A stretch of 15,639 nucleotides of DNA from Nioella sp964229645 (GCF_964229645.1 NZ_CAXREX010000018.1:1-15639); one strand, 5' to 3'. Positions 1-8,138 are shown, counted from the first letter of the stretch. The notes: a model not told the origin generated them from the letters alone. A program made the numbers and translations.

Positions 1-204
1 AACCTTGTCTCCGCCGCGATCCGCATCGTGCCTCTTGGCCAGACCGAGGGGCAGGCGGCCCTTGCGCGCCTGTCGCGGCTTTGCCCCGCGATCGCAGACG
101 AGGCCCTGCAAGACACGCTCGACGATATCGGCAGCTCTGCCTTCCTCGCCGATATCGCGTCGATGCGCCATGAAACCCTGCATTCGAGGATCTTTCGCTC
201 ATGA
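1..204 (+). CDS. ureF: Urease accessory protein UreF, C-terminal part (5' truncated by window edge)
   Basis: The first 67 codons in frame 1, ending with TGA at 202-204, read as the C-terminal end of UreF. The residues NLVSAAIRIVPLGQ near the start and ASMRHETLHSRIFRS at the very end are typical of the UreF tail, including the MRHET motif. UreF is a GTPase-regulating chaperone that works with UreD/UreH and UreG to load nickel into apo-urease in the cytoplasm. The stop overlaps the ureG start by 4 bases (ATGA), so the two are probably translationally coupled and belong to a urease operon extending left of the window. The start and most of the protein lie outside. Identification rests on about 67 residues plus the position directly before ureG. 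Confidence 0.9.
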   Translation, partial: NLVSAAIRIVPLGQTEGQAALARLSRLCPAIADEALQDTLDDIGSSAFLADIASMRHETLHSRIFRS

Positions 205-833
205 GCATGAACGGCCCCCTCCGCGTCGGCATCGGCGGCCCCGTTGGCGCGGGCAAGACCACCCTGACCGCGGCCCTGTGCGAAGCCATGCGCGACCGCT
301 GGTCGGTTGGCGTGATCACCAATGACATCTACACGCAGGAAGATGCCGAGGCGCTGATGCGCCTTCAGGTTCTTCCGCAGGAGCGTATCGTGGGCGTTGA
401 AACCGGCGGCTGCCCCCATACCGCGATCCGCGAAGATGCCTCGATCAACCTTGCCGCCATCGCCGATCTGACCGCGCGCATTCCCGATCTCGACCTCGTG
501 TTGATTGAAAGCGGGGGAGACAACCTGTCGGCTACCTTCAGCCCTGAGCTCGCCGATATCACGCTTTACGTCATCGATGTGGCGGCGGGTGAAGAGATCC
601 CCCGCAAAGGCGGCCCCGCGATAACGAAATCGGACCTGCTGATCATCAACAAGACGGACCTTGCGCCTTACGTGGGCGCGAGCCTTGACGTGATGGAGCG
701 GGATGCCACGCGGATGCGCGCGGGCCGCCCGTTCCAATTTGCCGAACTGAAACATCGCAAGGGCGTGGACCAGATCGTGGAGCAGATCGCCCGTCTCGGA
801 GGCCTGCCGATGCGAGTTCCCGCGACCGATTGA
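201..833 (+). CDS. ureG: Urease accessory GTPase UreG
   Basis: This 210-residue SIMIBI-class GTPase energises nickel delivery to the urease active site as part of the UreDFG complex. Visible motifs are the P-loop GGPVGAGKT (about residues 12-20), the conserved Cys-Pro-His metal-binding triad at 71-73, the ESGGDNLSATF signature at 103-113 and the guanine-specificity motif NKTD at 150-153. Length is normal for the family (about 200-210). The first ATG overlaps the ureF stop; a second in-frame ATG two codons on (207) is an alternative start. The protein lacks the His-rich N-terminal extension found in some UreG proteins. It is the last urease gene before allE, which joins urea hydrolysis to the purine genes that generate urea. 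Confidence 0.97.
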   Translation: MSMNGPLRVGIGGPVGAGKTTLTAALCEAMRDRWSVGVITNDIYTQEDAEALMRLQVLPQERIVGVETGGCPHTAIREDASINLAAIADLTARIPDLDLVLIESGGDNLSATFSPELADITLYVIDVAAGEEIPRKGGPAITKSDLLIINKTDLAPYVGASLDVMERDATRMRAGRPFQFAELKHRKGVDQIVEQIARLGGLPMRVPATD

Positions 834-964
834 CCGTCCCGAACAGGGGATTATCAACTTCAGCCACGGAAACTTTCAGTCATTTCCGGGGTCTGTTGGA
901 TATGGCCCCGGACGCGCGCTTCGGGTTTGATGGGGTCTCAAGCTTAGACCGGAGATCCGACCGA
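834..964 (+). promoter_or_regulatory. ureG-allE intergenic region with an inverted repeat
   Basis: These 131 bases separate the ureG stop from the preferred allE start. They contain the inverted repeat CGGAAA (867-872) - 10 bases - TTTCCG (883-888), a spacing compatible with a dimeric regulator site, and a GGAG ribosome-binding site at 951-954, ten bases before ATG 965. The allE frame is open back to a TTG at 830, so part of this could be translated, but the upstream residues do not look like the enzyme. I see no convincing -35/-10 pair. Function of the repeat is inference only. Confidence 0.3.
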
Positions 965-1786
<822 letters not shown>

Positions 1787-1804
1787 TCTGCCGGTCGGGA
1801 GGGG

Positions 1805-1849
1805 CAAGGATTTTCGAAAATCCTTGCAATTTTCTTCGAAAGAAAATTG
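1805..1849. repeat. Two adjacent perfect A/T-rich inverted repeats downstream of allE
   Basis: Positions 1805-1826 are a perfect 22-base palindrome (arms CAAGGATTTT and AAAATCCTTG around CG). Directly adjoining, 1827-1849 has arms CAATTTTCTT and AAGAAAATTG around a 3-base CGA loop. A third, GC-rich hairpin follows immediately. The two A/T-rich units contrast with the GC-rich surroundings and lie between convergent genes. They may extend the terminator or be copies of an interspersed hairpin element; I recall similar TTCGAA-centred units in Rhodobacterales but cannot check here. Confidence 0.7.
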
Positions 1850-1879
1850 GCCGCGCCCGTGGAAGGGCGCGGCCTTTTT
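1849..1879 (+). terminator. Rho-independent terminator after allE, possibly bidirectional
   Basis: A perfect 10-base stem, GGCCGCGCCC (1849-1858) and GGGCGCGGCC (1865-1874), with a 6-base loop is followed by five T residues (1875-1879). This is a textbook intrinsic terminator for transcription from allE. Read on the minus strand, the stem is followed by an A/T-rich tract rich in T (the neighbouring inverted repeat), so it could also stop transcription arriving from the permease gene that ends at 1902. Confidence 0.85.
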
Positions 1880-1901
1880 GCATGTTGGATCGATCTTTGG
1901 C

Positions 1902-3299
1902 TTACTTGCCCGAACCCGACATTCCGCCGGATACTTCCTCGGTGGCTTCAGCCGCCAGTTCCTCGGGCAGAACCAAGTTCAGCACGATGGCGATCAGGGC
2001 CGCAGGAAGGATGCCCGAGGTGGCCAGAACCTTGATCGTTCCAGGCAGGTACTGCAACGCGCCCGGTTCCAGCTGAAGGCCCAGGCCAAGCGACAGGGAG
2101 ATCGCGAAGATCACCATGTTGCGCCGGTTCCAGTCCACGTCCGACAGCATCGAGATGCCGGCGGCAACCACCATACCGACCATGACGATCACGCCGCCGC
2201 CGAGCACTTCGATCGGCACCGTCGAGATCACCGCGCCCACTTTGGGGATGAGACCCGCCGCGATCAGGAAGAGCGCGCCGATGGTCACCACGTGGCGGCT
2301 CATGACGCCTGTCATAGCGATCAGGCCCACGTTCTGGCTGAACGAGGTGTTGGGCAGGGCCCCGAAGAGACCGGACACAGCCGTGCCCAGGCCGTCGGCA
2401 TAGGTCGCCCCGGCGATTTCCGTATCCGTCGCTTCGCGCCCGGCACCGCCCTTTGTGATACCGCTCACGTCGCCAACGGTCTCAACCGCGGAAACGAAGG
2501 CCATCAGGCAGAAGCCGATGATTGCGGCGGCCGAGAATTCCAGACCGAAATGCAGCGGGTTCGGCAGGGCGAAGCTTGCCGCGCGGCCAACGCCACCGAA
2601 GCTGACCATGCCCATGGCCATCGCCACGACATAGCCAGCGACGAGGCCAAGCAGCACGGCCGAGATCGACAGCATGCCTCGGGTGAAGAACTTGAGCGCC
2701 AGCGTGACCAGGATCACGACGCCAGCCACGGTCCAGTTCTGGAGCGAGCCGTATTCTTCGGTTCCGATTGCCGGGACGCCGCCCGCTGCATACTGGATGC
2801 CGACCTTGACGAGGGCGAGACCGATCATCATCACCACCAGCCCGGTCACAAGGGGGGGTAGGGCGAAGCGGATCTTGCCGATGAACATCCCCAGGCAGGC
2901 ATGGAAGAGGCCGCCCACAAGGACGCCGCCCATCAGCACGGCAATGGCATCGACGCCCTGGCCGGCAACCAGCGGGATCATGATCGGGATGAAGGCAAAG
3001 GACGTGCCCTGCACGATCGGCAGGCGTGCGCCGACCGGACCGAAGCCGATGGTCTGCAAGAGCGTCGCGACGCCAGCAAAGAACATCGACATCTGGATCA
3101 TGTAGATCATCTGCGGAAAGTCGGGTGAGTTCGAGCCGAAGCCGAACCCGGCCGCACCGCAGATGATGATCGCAGGCGTCACGTTAGAGACGAACATGGC
3201 CAGGACATGCTGGATGCCGAGCGGCACCGCCTTGGCCAATGGGGGGGTGTAGTTGGGATCACGCAGTTGTTCCGCGCTCCCGATCGACGTGTCTACCAT
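1902..3299 (-). CDS. NCS2-family purine (xanthine/uric acid) permease
   Basis: This 465-residue inner-membrane symporter has many hydrophobic segments and belongs to the nucleobase-cation symporter-2 (NAT/NCS2) family, which imports xanthine, urate or uracil with protons. The family signature is at 322-331 (QNVGLIAMTG). Residues matching those important in the E. coli xanthine permease XanQ appear present: His31 in IQHVLAMF, Glu273 in AVETVGD, an Asp at 302 and the Gln322-Asn323 pair. This favours a purine over uracil, and the surrounding urate genes support that; exact substrate is inference. ATG 3299 is preferred, with AAGGGA about eight bases upstream; a GTG one codon earlier (3302) is possible. 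It lies 54 bases downstream of allA and is probably the last gene of the puuE-uraD/allA unit. Confidence 0.92.
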   Translation of the reverse strand: MVDTSIGSAEQLRDPNYTPPLAKAVPLGIQHVLAMFVSNVTPAIIICGAAGFGFGSNSPDFPQMIYMIQMSMFFAGVATLLQTIGFGPVGARLPIVQGTSFAFIPIMIPLVAGQGVDAIAVLMGGVLVGGLFHACLGMFIGKIRFALPPLVTGLVVMMIGLALVKVGIQYAAGGVPAIGTEEYGSLQNWTVAGVVILVTLALKFFTRGMLSISAVLLGLVAGYVVAMAMGMVSFGGVGRAASFALPNPLHFGLEFSAAAIIGFCLMAFVSAVETVGDVSGITKGGAGREATDTEIAGATYADGLGTAVSGLFGALPNTSFSQNVGLIAMTGVMSRHVVTIGALFLIAAGLIPKVGAVISTVPIEVLGGGVIVMVGMVVAAGISMLSDVDWNRRNMVIFAISLSLGLGLQLEPGALQYLPGTIKVLATSGILPAALIAIVLNLVLPEELAAEATEEVSGGMSGSGK

Positions 3300-3353
3300 C
3301 ACTCGTTTCCCTTCTGTTGGATGGTGCTGAATGTCCCGCTCTTTCTGGCAGGT

Positions 3354-3842
3354 TCAGGTCATGGGCCCGACGGTCAGCGGGGTGTCGAACCAATGCTCCT
3401 CCAGGTTGTCGCCGGGGCCGATACGATCGACCACGGCGTAGAGCCCGCGCTCCCCGAGCGGGCAGAGCACCCCGTGCCAGACACCGCGATGGAGGTTCAC
3501 GGACTGGCGGGGATGGGTGATGAAAGCCTGGATATTGGCGGGCGTGCCGCCATTATCTTCGGCCACGATGACGAGAAAGGGGGTGCCCGACATGGGCACG
3601 AACGCCTGCGACCCAAGCGGGTGGCGCTCGACCAGGGCAACCTCGCAGGGCAGGTGCCGCGCCTCGGCATCAAAGAGGCTGATCCCCGCGCGGCCATCGG
3701 CGAAATCGAGCATGGCGAGGTCATGGTGACGTCCGCACATCCCCTGGTTGATAATCTTGTCAGGTTGCGCGCGCAGCTCGATCACGTCGCCGAAGGGCTC
3801 AAAATCGGCCTGCGTCAGCGGGCGCGGGGTCAGGACCGTCAT
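3354..3842 (-). CDS. allA: Ureidoglycolate lyase
   Basis: This 162-residue cytoplasmic enzyme splits (S)-ureidoglycolate into glyoxylate and urea. It matches AllA in length (E. coli about 160) and in conserved segments: an N-terminal LTQADFEPFGDVIE, the ERHPLGSQAFVPM segment at 72-84, and the NLHRGVWHG segment at 117-124 carrying conserved His118 and His123. The start is ATG 3842, which overlaps the stop of the upstream PuuE-UraD gene by 4 bases (ATGA); the open frame runs further upstream, but only inside that gene. The urea formed can go directly to the urease whose accessory genes lie at the left edge of the window. The arrangement indicates translational coupling with puuE-uraD. Confidence 0.95.
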   Translation of the reverse strand: MTVLTPRPLTQADFEPFGDVIELRAQPDKIINQGMCGRHHDLAMLDFADGRAGISLFDAEARHLPCEVALVERHPLGSQAFVPMSGTPFLVIVAEDNGGTPANIQAFITHPRQSVNLHRGVWHGVLCPLGERGLYAVVDRIGPGDNLEEHWFDTPLTVGPMT

Positions 3843-5251
3843 GGCAGCAGATCCATTAGCCGGAATTCCGCGATGCGTTCGACCTGTCGGCAAGCCTCGT
3901 CGAACTCGGTTGCGCTGTCATTATCGATGCGTCGCTCGAAATTGGCACGGATGCTGGCCTTGTCGTGATCGCGGACCGCGATGATGAAGGGGAAGCCGTG
4001 CTTGTCCACATAGGCCGCGTTCAGCCGGGTGAAGGCTTCGCGCTCCTCGTCGGTGAGCATGTTGAGCCCGGCGCCGGCCTGTTCCGAGGTCGATTCCGCG
4101 GTCAGGCGTCCTGCCGCGGCCAGTTTGCCCGCGAGGTCGGGGTGGGCGCGCAGCACGCCGAGCCGTTCCTCGCGGCTGGCGCTGCGGAAGGCACGGGCTA
4201 GTGCGTTGTGCACACCGGCGGCGCAGTCATGGGCGGGGCCAAGCTCCAGCCCCCAGGCCCGTTCCGCGATCCAGGGGGAATGCTCGAAGATGCCGCCATA
4301 GGCCGCGACGAAGGCATCCTTGTCCATTTCCGAGGGGCGGATGCGCGCTTCAGGCGGATGTTCCCGCAGCCAGTGATCCGCGATGTCGATGCGGCGGGCG
4401 AACCAGACGCCCTCGTGTCCGGCGGCATAGTCAAGGAAGCGTTTCAGCGCCATCACCCGGCCCGGGCGGCCAATCAGGCGGCAATGCAGCCCGATCGAGA
4501 GCATCTTGGCCTGTCCCGCCTCGCCTTCGGCATAAAGCGCGTCGAAACTGTCTTTCAGGTAGGCGAAGAACTGGTCACCCGAATTGAACCCCTGCGGCGT
4601 TGCAAAGCGCATGTCGTTGCAGTCGAGCGTATAGGGGATGATCAGCTGATCCCTGTCCGCGACGCGAACCCAGTAAGGCAGGTCATCGGCATAGGTGTCC
4701 GAGATGTAGTCCATCCCCGCCTCGGCCGCCAAGGCAATGGTGTTGACCGAGCAGCGCCCGGTATACCAGCCGCGTGGGCGCTCGCCGGTCACCTCGGTAT
4801 GCAGACGGATCGCCTCGGCGATCTGGGCGCGCTCTTCCTCCTCGGGCATGTCCTTGTGTTCGATCCACTTCAGCCCGTGGCTGGCGATCTCCCACCCCGC
4901 CACCTGCATGGCGCGCACCTGTTCCGGGCTGCGCGCCAAAGCTGTGGCGACGCCGTAGACGGTGAGAGGAATGTTCATCGAGGTAAACAGCCGGTGCAAC
5001 CGCCAGAACCCGGCGCGCGCGCCGTATTCATAGATCGATTCCATGTTCCAGTGCCGCTGGCCCGGCCACTGGGCCGCCCCCACGATCTCGGACAGAAACG
5101 CCTCGGAGGCCGCATCGCCATGCAGCACGCAGTTCTCTCCACCTTCTTCGTAGTTCAGCACGATCTGCACGGCAATCTTTGCGCCGCCCGGCCATTTCGG
5201 ATCAGGCGCGTCAGGCCCGAAGCCCCGCATGTCTCGGATGTAGCGTGTCAC
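3839..5251 (-). CDS. puuE: Bifunctional allantoinase (PuuE) / OHCU decarboxylase (UraD)
   Basis: This 470-residue fusion catalyses two consecutive steps: decarboxylation of OHCU to (S)-allantoin, and allantoin ring opening to allantoate. Residues 1-300 are the PuuE-type allantoinase, a polysaccharide-deacetylase-like fold unrelated to metal-dependent AllB; recognisable segments are RDMRGFGPDAPDPKWPGG near the start, NYEEGGENCVLHGD (33-46) and EIASHGLKW (121-129). Residues about 306-470 are UraD, with the catalytic-type His in AHPDLAGKL (His370), the TAESTSEQAGAGL segment (384-396) and HGFPFIIAVR (418-427). I chose GTG 5251 (product MTRYIRDMRGFG) with GAAGGA ten bases upstream; ATG 5230 would trim seven residues. 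The open frame continues about 111 codons further, across the upstream intergenic region, without family resemblance. It is the first gene of a unit with allA and the permease and is divergent from uraH. Confidence 0.93.
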   Translation of the reverse strand: MTRYIRDMRGFGPDAPDPKWPGGAKIAVQIVLNYEEGGENCVLHGDAASEAFLSEIVGAAQWPGQRHWNMESIYEYGARAGFWRLHRLFTSMNIPLTVYGVATALARSPEQVRAMQVAGWEIASHGLKWIEHKDMPEEEERAQIAEAIRLHTEVTGERPRGWYTGRCSVNTIALAAEAGMDYISDTYADDLPYWVRVADRDQLIIPYTLDCNDMRFATPQGFNSGDQFFAYLKDSFDALYAEGEAGQAKMLSIGLHCRLIGRPGRVMALKRFLDYAAGHEGVWFARRIDIADHWLREHPPEARIRPSEMDKDAFVAAYGGIFEHSPWIAERAWGLELGPAHDCAAGVHNALARAFRSASREERLGVLRAHPDLAGKLAAAGRLTAESTSEQAGAGLNMLTDEEREAFTRLNAAYVDKHGFPFIIAVRDHDKASIRANFERRIDNDSATEFDEACRQVERIAEFRLMDLLP

Positions 5252-5402
5252 CTGTTCTGCGTCCTTCGCGGATTTGCGCCACTCTAGGCGAGAGGCGCGG
5301 GTTTGACTTATCGGAGTTTTTTGAAACTGCTGTAGATTGGAAGGCAATGCAGACGCCCCTGCAAGGCGGCATAAGCATGCAGAAAGATCAGGAGGACAGG
5401 CA
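5252..5402. promoter_or_regulatory. Divergent control region between puuE-uraD and uraH
   Basis: This 151-base region must hold promoters for both directions. It contains an inverted repeat AGTTT-TTTG-AAACT (5315-5328), overlapped by TTTTTGAAACTGCT (5318-5331). A nearly identical 14-mer (13 of 14 bases) lies in the other divergent region of this block, at 6784-6797. TTGACT at 5303-5308 could be a -35 for uraH, but I find no well-spaced -10 box, so no promoter is claimed. A strong AGGAGG ribosome-binding site at 5390-5395 serves uraH. Binding by the LysR regulator encoded at 5865-6767 is inference. Confidence 0.45.
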
Positions 5403-5759
5403 ATGGCCGGATATCTCACGACACATGTGCTGGACACCGCGCGGGGCTGCCCGGCCGCGGGTCTTCGGATCGAGCTTTTCTCCGTCGACGGAGAAAACCG
5501 GTCGCGCCTGGCCGAGATGGTGACCAATGATGACGGTCGCACCGACAGTCCGATCCTGCCGCAGGGCCGTTTCGCGACCGGCACCTATGAGCTAGTGTTC
5601 CACGCGGGCGATTACCTGCGCGCGACGGGGCAGGATGGGGAGGCGCCGCTGTTTCTGGACGAAGTGCCGATCCGCTTCGGCATGTCGGACGGAGAGGCGC
5701 ATTACCATGTGCCACTCCTGCTGTCGCCCTATGGCTATTCCACCTACCGGGGCAGTTGA
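5403..5759 (+). CDS. uraH: 5-Hydroxyisourate hydrolase (transthyretin-like)
   Basis: This 118-residue protein hydrolyses 5-hydroxyisourate, the unstable product of urate oxidation, to OHCU, the substrate of UraD. Family hallmarks are clear: LTTHVLD at 5-11 with His8, GRTDSP with Arg46, the HYHVPLLLSPYGYSTYRGS tail with His102, and the diagnostic C-terminal YRGS tetrapeptide (115-118) that separates these enzymes from vertebrate transthyretin. Length is normal and no signal peptide precedes the mature-type N-terminus, so it should be cytoplasmic. ATG 5403 is set by AGGAGG seven bases upstream and the family start; an earlier in-frame ATG at 5337 lacks such a site. It is divergent from the PuuE-UraD gene and convergent with the LysR gene. 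Confidence 0.97.
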   Translation: MAGYLTTHVLDTARGCPAAGLRIELFSVDGENRSRLAEMVTNDDGRTDSPILPQGRFATGTYELVFHAGDYLRATGQDGEAPLFLDEVPIRFGMSDGEAHYHVPLLLSPYGYSTYRGS

Positions 5760-5801
5760 ACACGGGGCAGGAGGTTCGCCGCGCTATCGCGCGTCGACCC
5801 G

Positions 5802-5838
5802 CCGGGGGGCGCTGCCCCCCGGACCCCCCGGGATATTT
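5802..5838. repeat. G/C-rich intergenic hairpin with T-rich tail; putative terminator between convergent genes
   Basis: A 9-base stem, CCGGGGGGC (5802-5810) and GCCCCCCGG (5814-5822), has a 3-base GCT loop. It is followed by ACCCCCCGGGATATTTT (5823-5839), which could pair alternatively with the G tract. It lies in the 105-base gap between convergent uraH and the LysR gene. A terminator role for uraH is plausible. The composition and the GGGATATTTT tail resemble an intergenic hairpin I recall as highly repeated in Rhodobacterales genomes; only one copy is present here, so repetition cannot be shown from the window. Confidence 0.6.
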
Positions 5839-5864
5839 TCGGAACAATGAAGACAAGCCCGGGA

Positions 5865-6767
5865 TCAGGGCAGTTCCTTGCGGATGTGCTCGGACATGAA
5901 GTCGATGAGCAGTCGCGCCTTTGGGTCCTGTCTGCGCCGATGCATGTAGAGGCAGGCCAGTTGGATCGGCACCGGCGGTTCGTTTTCGAGAACCGGGACC
6001 AGGGAGCCCGAGGCAAGGTGTTCGGCCACCTCGAAGACGGGCTTGAGGATGATCCCCTGTCCCGACAGGGCCCACCCCGTCAGCACGTCGCCATCATCGG
6101 ATTCGAACGGGCCCTTCACGGCGAAGCGGCGGACCCCATCCGCGGTTTGCAAGGGCCACTGGAATTCGGGCGCACCGGGATAGCGCAGGTTGAGGCAGTC
6201 ATGCTTGCCGCCGGTCAGGTCCGCGCCGCTGAGTGGCATCCCCTTGCGTGCCACATATTCCGGCGCGGCACAAAGGATGCGCGGGCAATCGGCAATCTTG
6301 CGGATGCGAAGGGTGCTGTCCTCGGGCACGCCGAGGAAGAACGCCACGTCGAGCCCCTCCTTGGCCATGTCGAGCCGCCGGTCCGACAGGCGAAGGCGAA
6401 TGTCGATAAGCGGGTATTGTTCCTTGAAGGCCGGCACGGCGGGCGCCACCAGCCGCCGTCCGATCCCAAGGGGGGCCGCCACGTAGAGCGTGCCGCGCGG
6501 GGTGAGTGTGACCTTGTTGATCTCGGCCTCGGCCTCTTCGACCGCTTCGAGGATCTTGCAGGCTCCACGGTAGAAGATCAGCCCTTGCTCCGTCGGGTTG
6601 AGTTGCCGCGTGGTGCGCAGGAAGAGGCGCACGTTCAGGTGCTCCTCCAGTTGGGAGATGCGCGACGAGGCAACGGCGGCCGAAATGCGCTGATCGCGCG
6701 CGGCGGCCGACATAGAGCCAAGCTCGAAAACCCGGACGAAGGTCTTGATATTGTCGAGATAGGCCAT
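5865..6767 (-). CDS. LysR-family transcriptional regulator, probable regulator of urate catabolism
   Basis: This 300-residue protein has a standard LysR layout: an N-terminal winged helix-turn-helix (about residues 1-60, with GSMSAAARDQRISAAVASSRISQLEEHLNVRLF-type sequence) and a C-terminal effector-binding domain from about residue 90. Length is typical. The start is ATG 6767, consistent with the usual LysR beginning MAYLDNIKTFVRVFE. It is divergent from puuD with a 117-base gap, the classical arrangement for a LysR protein that controls its neighbour. The likely targets are puuD-globin and, through the shared motif at 5318-5331, uraH and puuE-uraD. The ligand, perhaps urate or a downstream intermediate, is a guess. 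The family call is firm; the regulon is inference. Confidence 0.93.
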   Translation of the reverse strand: MAYLDNIKTFVRVFELGSMSAAARDQRISAAVASSRISQLEEHLNVRLFLRTTRQLNPTEQGLIFYRGACKILEAVEEAEAEINKVTLTPRGTLYVAAPLGIGRRLVAPAVPAFKEQYPLIDIRLRLSDRRLDMAKEGLDVAFFLGVPEDSTLRIRKIADCPRILCAAPEYVARKGMPLSGADLTGGKHDCLNLRYPGAPEFQWPLQTADGVRRFAVKGPFESDDGDVLTGWALSGQGIILKPVFEVAEHLASGSLVPVLENEPPVPIQLACLYMHRRRQDPKARLLIDFMSEHIRKELP

Positions 6768-6884
6768 GTCTATTCTTAGCCAATTTTTGAAACAGCTCGG
6801 ATATTTATTGCATTACCCGTGAAACGGGCGCTGCGATAGAGATAAGTTCGATACGGTAACCGACGCAGAGCAGAGGATGGGGCG
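6768..6884. promoter_or_regulatory. Divergent LysR-puuD control region with candidate operators
   Basis: This 117-base region separates the divergent LysR and puuD starts. It has TTTTTGAAACAGCT at 6784-6797, which differs in one base from the motif at 5318-5331 in the puuE/uraH control region. A small inverted repeat CCCGT-GAA-ACGGG lies at 6816-6828 and CGGT-A-ACCG at 6854-6862. AGAGGA at 6872-6877 is a suitable ribosome-binding site for puuD. No consensus -35/-10 pair is convincing. LysR binding is inferred from position and the shared motif. Confidence 0.45.
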
Positions 6885-8138
6885 ATGCAGGATATCCTGA
6901 CGATATGGGACTGGGTGGAATTCGCGGTCCGGTGGGTGCATGTCATCACCGCCATCTCCTGGATTGGGTCGAGCTTCTATTTCATCGCGCTAGACCTTGG
7001 CCTCAACCGCAACATTCCCGGCCCCGCGGATGGCGAGGAATGGCAGGTCCATGGCGGCGGGTTCTACCACATTCAGAAATACCTGGTGGCGCCCGAGGCA
7101 ATGCCCGAGCACCTGACATGGTTCAAATGGGAGAGCTATTCGACCTGGCTTTCGGGCGCGGCGATGCTGATCCTCGTCTACTGGATGGGGGCAGAGCTTT
7201 ACCTCATTGACCCCGCGAAGGCCGATCTCGCCACCTGGCAGGGCATTGCAATCTCGGCCGTGTCGCTGACCGTGGGCTGGCTGGTCTACGACTTCCTGTG
7301 CAAATCGCCGCTTGGTGAACGACCAACGGTTCTGATGCTGCTTCTGTTCGCGCTCTTGGTGGTCATGGGCTGGGGCTACAACCAGATCTTTACCGGGCGG
7401 GCGATGATGCTGCACCTGGGGGCCTTCACCGCCACGATCATGACGGCCAATGTCTTCTTCATCATCATGCCCAACCAGCGGATCGTGGTGGCCGACCTGA
7501 AGGCAGGGCGCAAGCCCGATCCGAAATACGGCAAGATCGCCAAGCTGCGGTCGACCCATAACAACTACCTGACCTTGCCCGTGGTCTTCCTGATGCTGTC
7601 GAACCATTATCCGCTGGCCTTTGCGACCCAGTACAACTGGATCATCGCGGCGCTGGTCTTCCTGATGGGCGTGACGATCCGGCATTTCTTCAACTCGATG
7701 CATGCGCGCAAGGGGATGCCTTGGTGGACCTGGGCGGTTACGGCGGTTCTGTTCATCCTGATTGCGTGGTTGTCGACGGCGGGGGCCGAGTATGACAGCT
7801 ACGAAGAGTCCGAGGCCCGCGCGCTCAGCCATCGCGAAGAGCTTCTGATGGCCGCCGACGGGTTCGAGGATGTCAGCTGGACCATTCCGGGCCGCTGCGC
7901 CATGTGCCACGCACGCGAACCCTCCTGGCCGGGTATTCGCCAGGCCCCGCGTGGGATCCTGCTGGAAACGCCCGCCGACATCGCCCGGGCCGCACGCGAG
8001 ATCTACCTGCAGGCAGGTGTGACCACGGCGATGCCGCCGGCCAATGTCTCCTACATGTCTGACGAGGAACGCGCCCTGATCCGCCGCTGGTATCGTGACG
8101 CGGCCGATGGCTCGGTCATGGGGCTGGCCATGAACTGA
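6885..8138 (+). CDS. puuD: Membrane-bound urate oxidase (urate hydroxylase) PuuD with C-terminal cytochrome c domain
   Basis: This 417-residue protein converts urate to 5-hydroxyisourate at the inner membrane. Residues 1-300 form the membrane part, with clear hydrophobic segments near 15-37, 88-108, 119-138, 148-167, 176-195, 230-247, 252-268 and 282-298, matching the eight-helix urate oxidase N-terminal domain. The C-terminal 110 residues hold a c-type haem site, CAMCH (Cys338, Cys341, His342), and a probable axial Met383 in TAMPPAN. From published work on the family, electrons pass to the cytochrome domain and probably the respiratory chain rather than producing peroxide as soluble uricase does. 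ATG 6885 has AGAGGA seven bases upstream. It is divergent from the LysR gene and followed after 47 bases by a globin gene in the same direction; uraH, for the next step, lies just across the LysR gene. Confidence 0.95.
   Translation: MQDILTIWDWVEFAVRWVHVITAISWIGSSFYFIALDLGLNRNIPGPADGEEWQVHGGGFYHIQKYLVAPEAMPEHLTWFKWESYSTWLSGAAMLILVYWMGAELYLIDPAKADLATWQGIAISAVSLTVGWLVYDFLCKSPLGERPTVLMLLLFALLVVMGWGYNQIFTGRAMMLHLGAFTATIMTANVFFIIMPNQRIVVADLKAGRKPDPKYGKIAKLRSTHNNYLTLPVVFLMLSNHYPLAFATQYNWIIAALVFLMGVTIRHFFNSMHARKGMPWWTWAVTAVLFILIAWLSTAGAEYDSYEESEARALSHREELLMAADGFEDVSWTIPGRCAMCHAREPSWPGIRQAPRGILLETPADIARAAREIYLQAGVTTAMPPANVSYMSDEERALIRRWYRDAADGSVMGLAMN

Noticed and set aside
1824..2861. 345-codon open frame on the plus strand, rich in His, Asp and Arg
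   Set aside because: It lies antisense to the NCS2 permease, whose family motifs are unmistakable; the composition is that of a shadow frame in GC-rich DNA.
4208..5287. 359-codon open frame on the plus strand
   Set aside because: Antisense to the PuuE-UraD gene; its residues are a mirror of that coding sequence and show no domain.
5303..5336. TTGACT as -35 of a uraH promoter
   Set aside because: No -10-like hexamer occurs 16-18 bases downstream; the nearest (TGTAGA) is 22 bases away.
5252..5584. 111-residue N-terminal extension of PuuE-UraD
   Set aside because: It would cross the intergenic region and the 5' part of uraH and shows no resemblance to the family; GTG 5251 fits both ribosome-binding site and family start.
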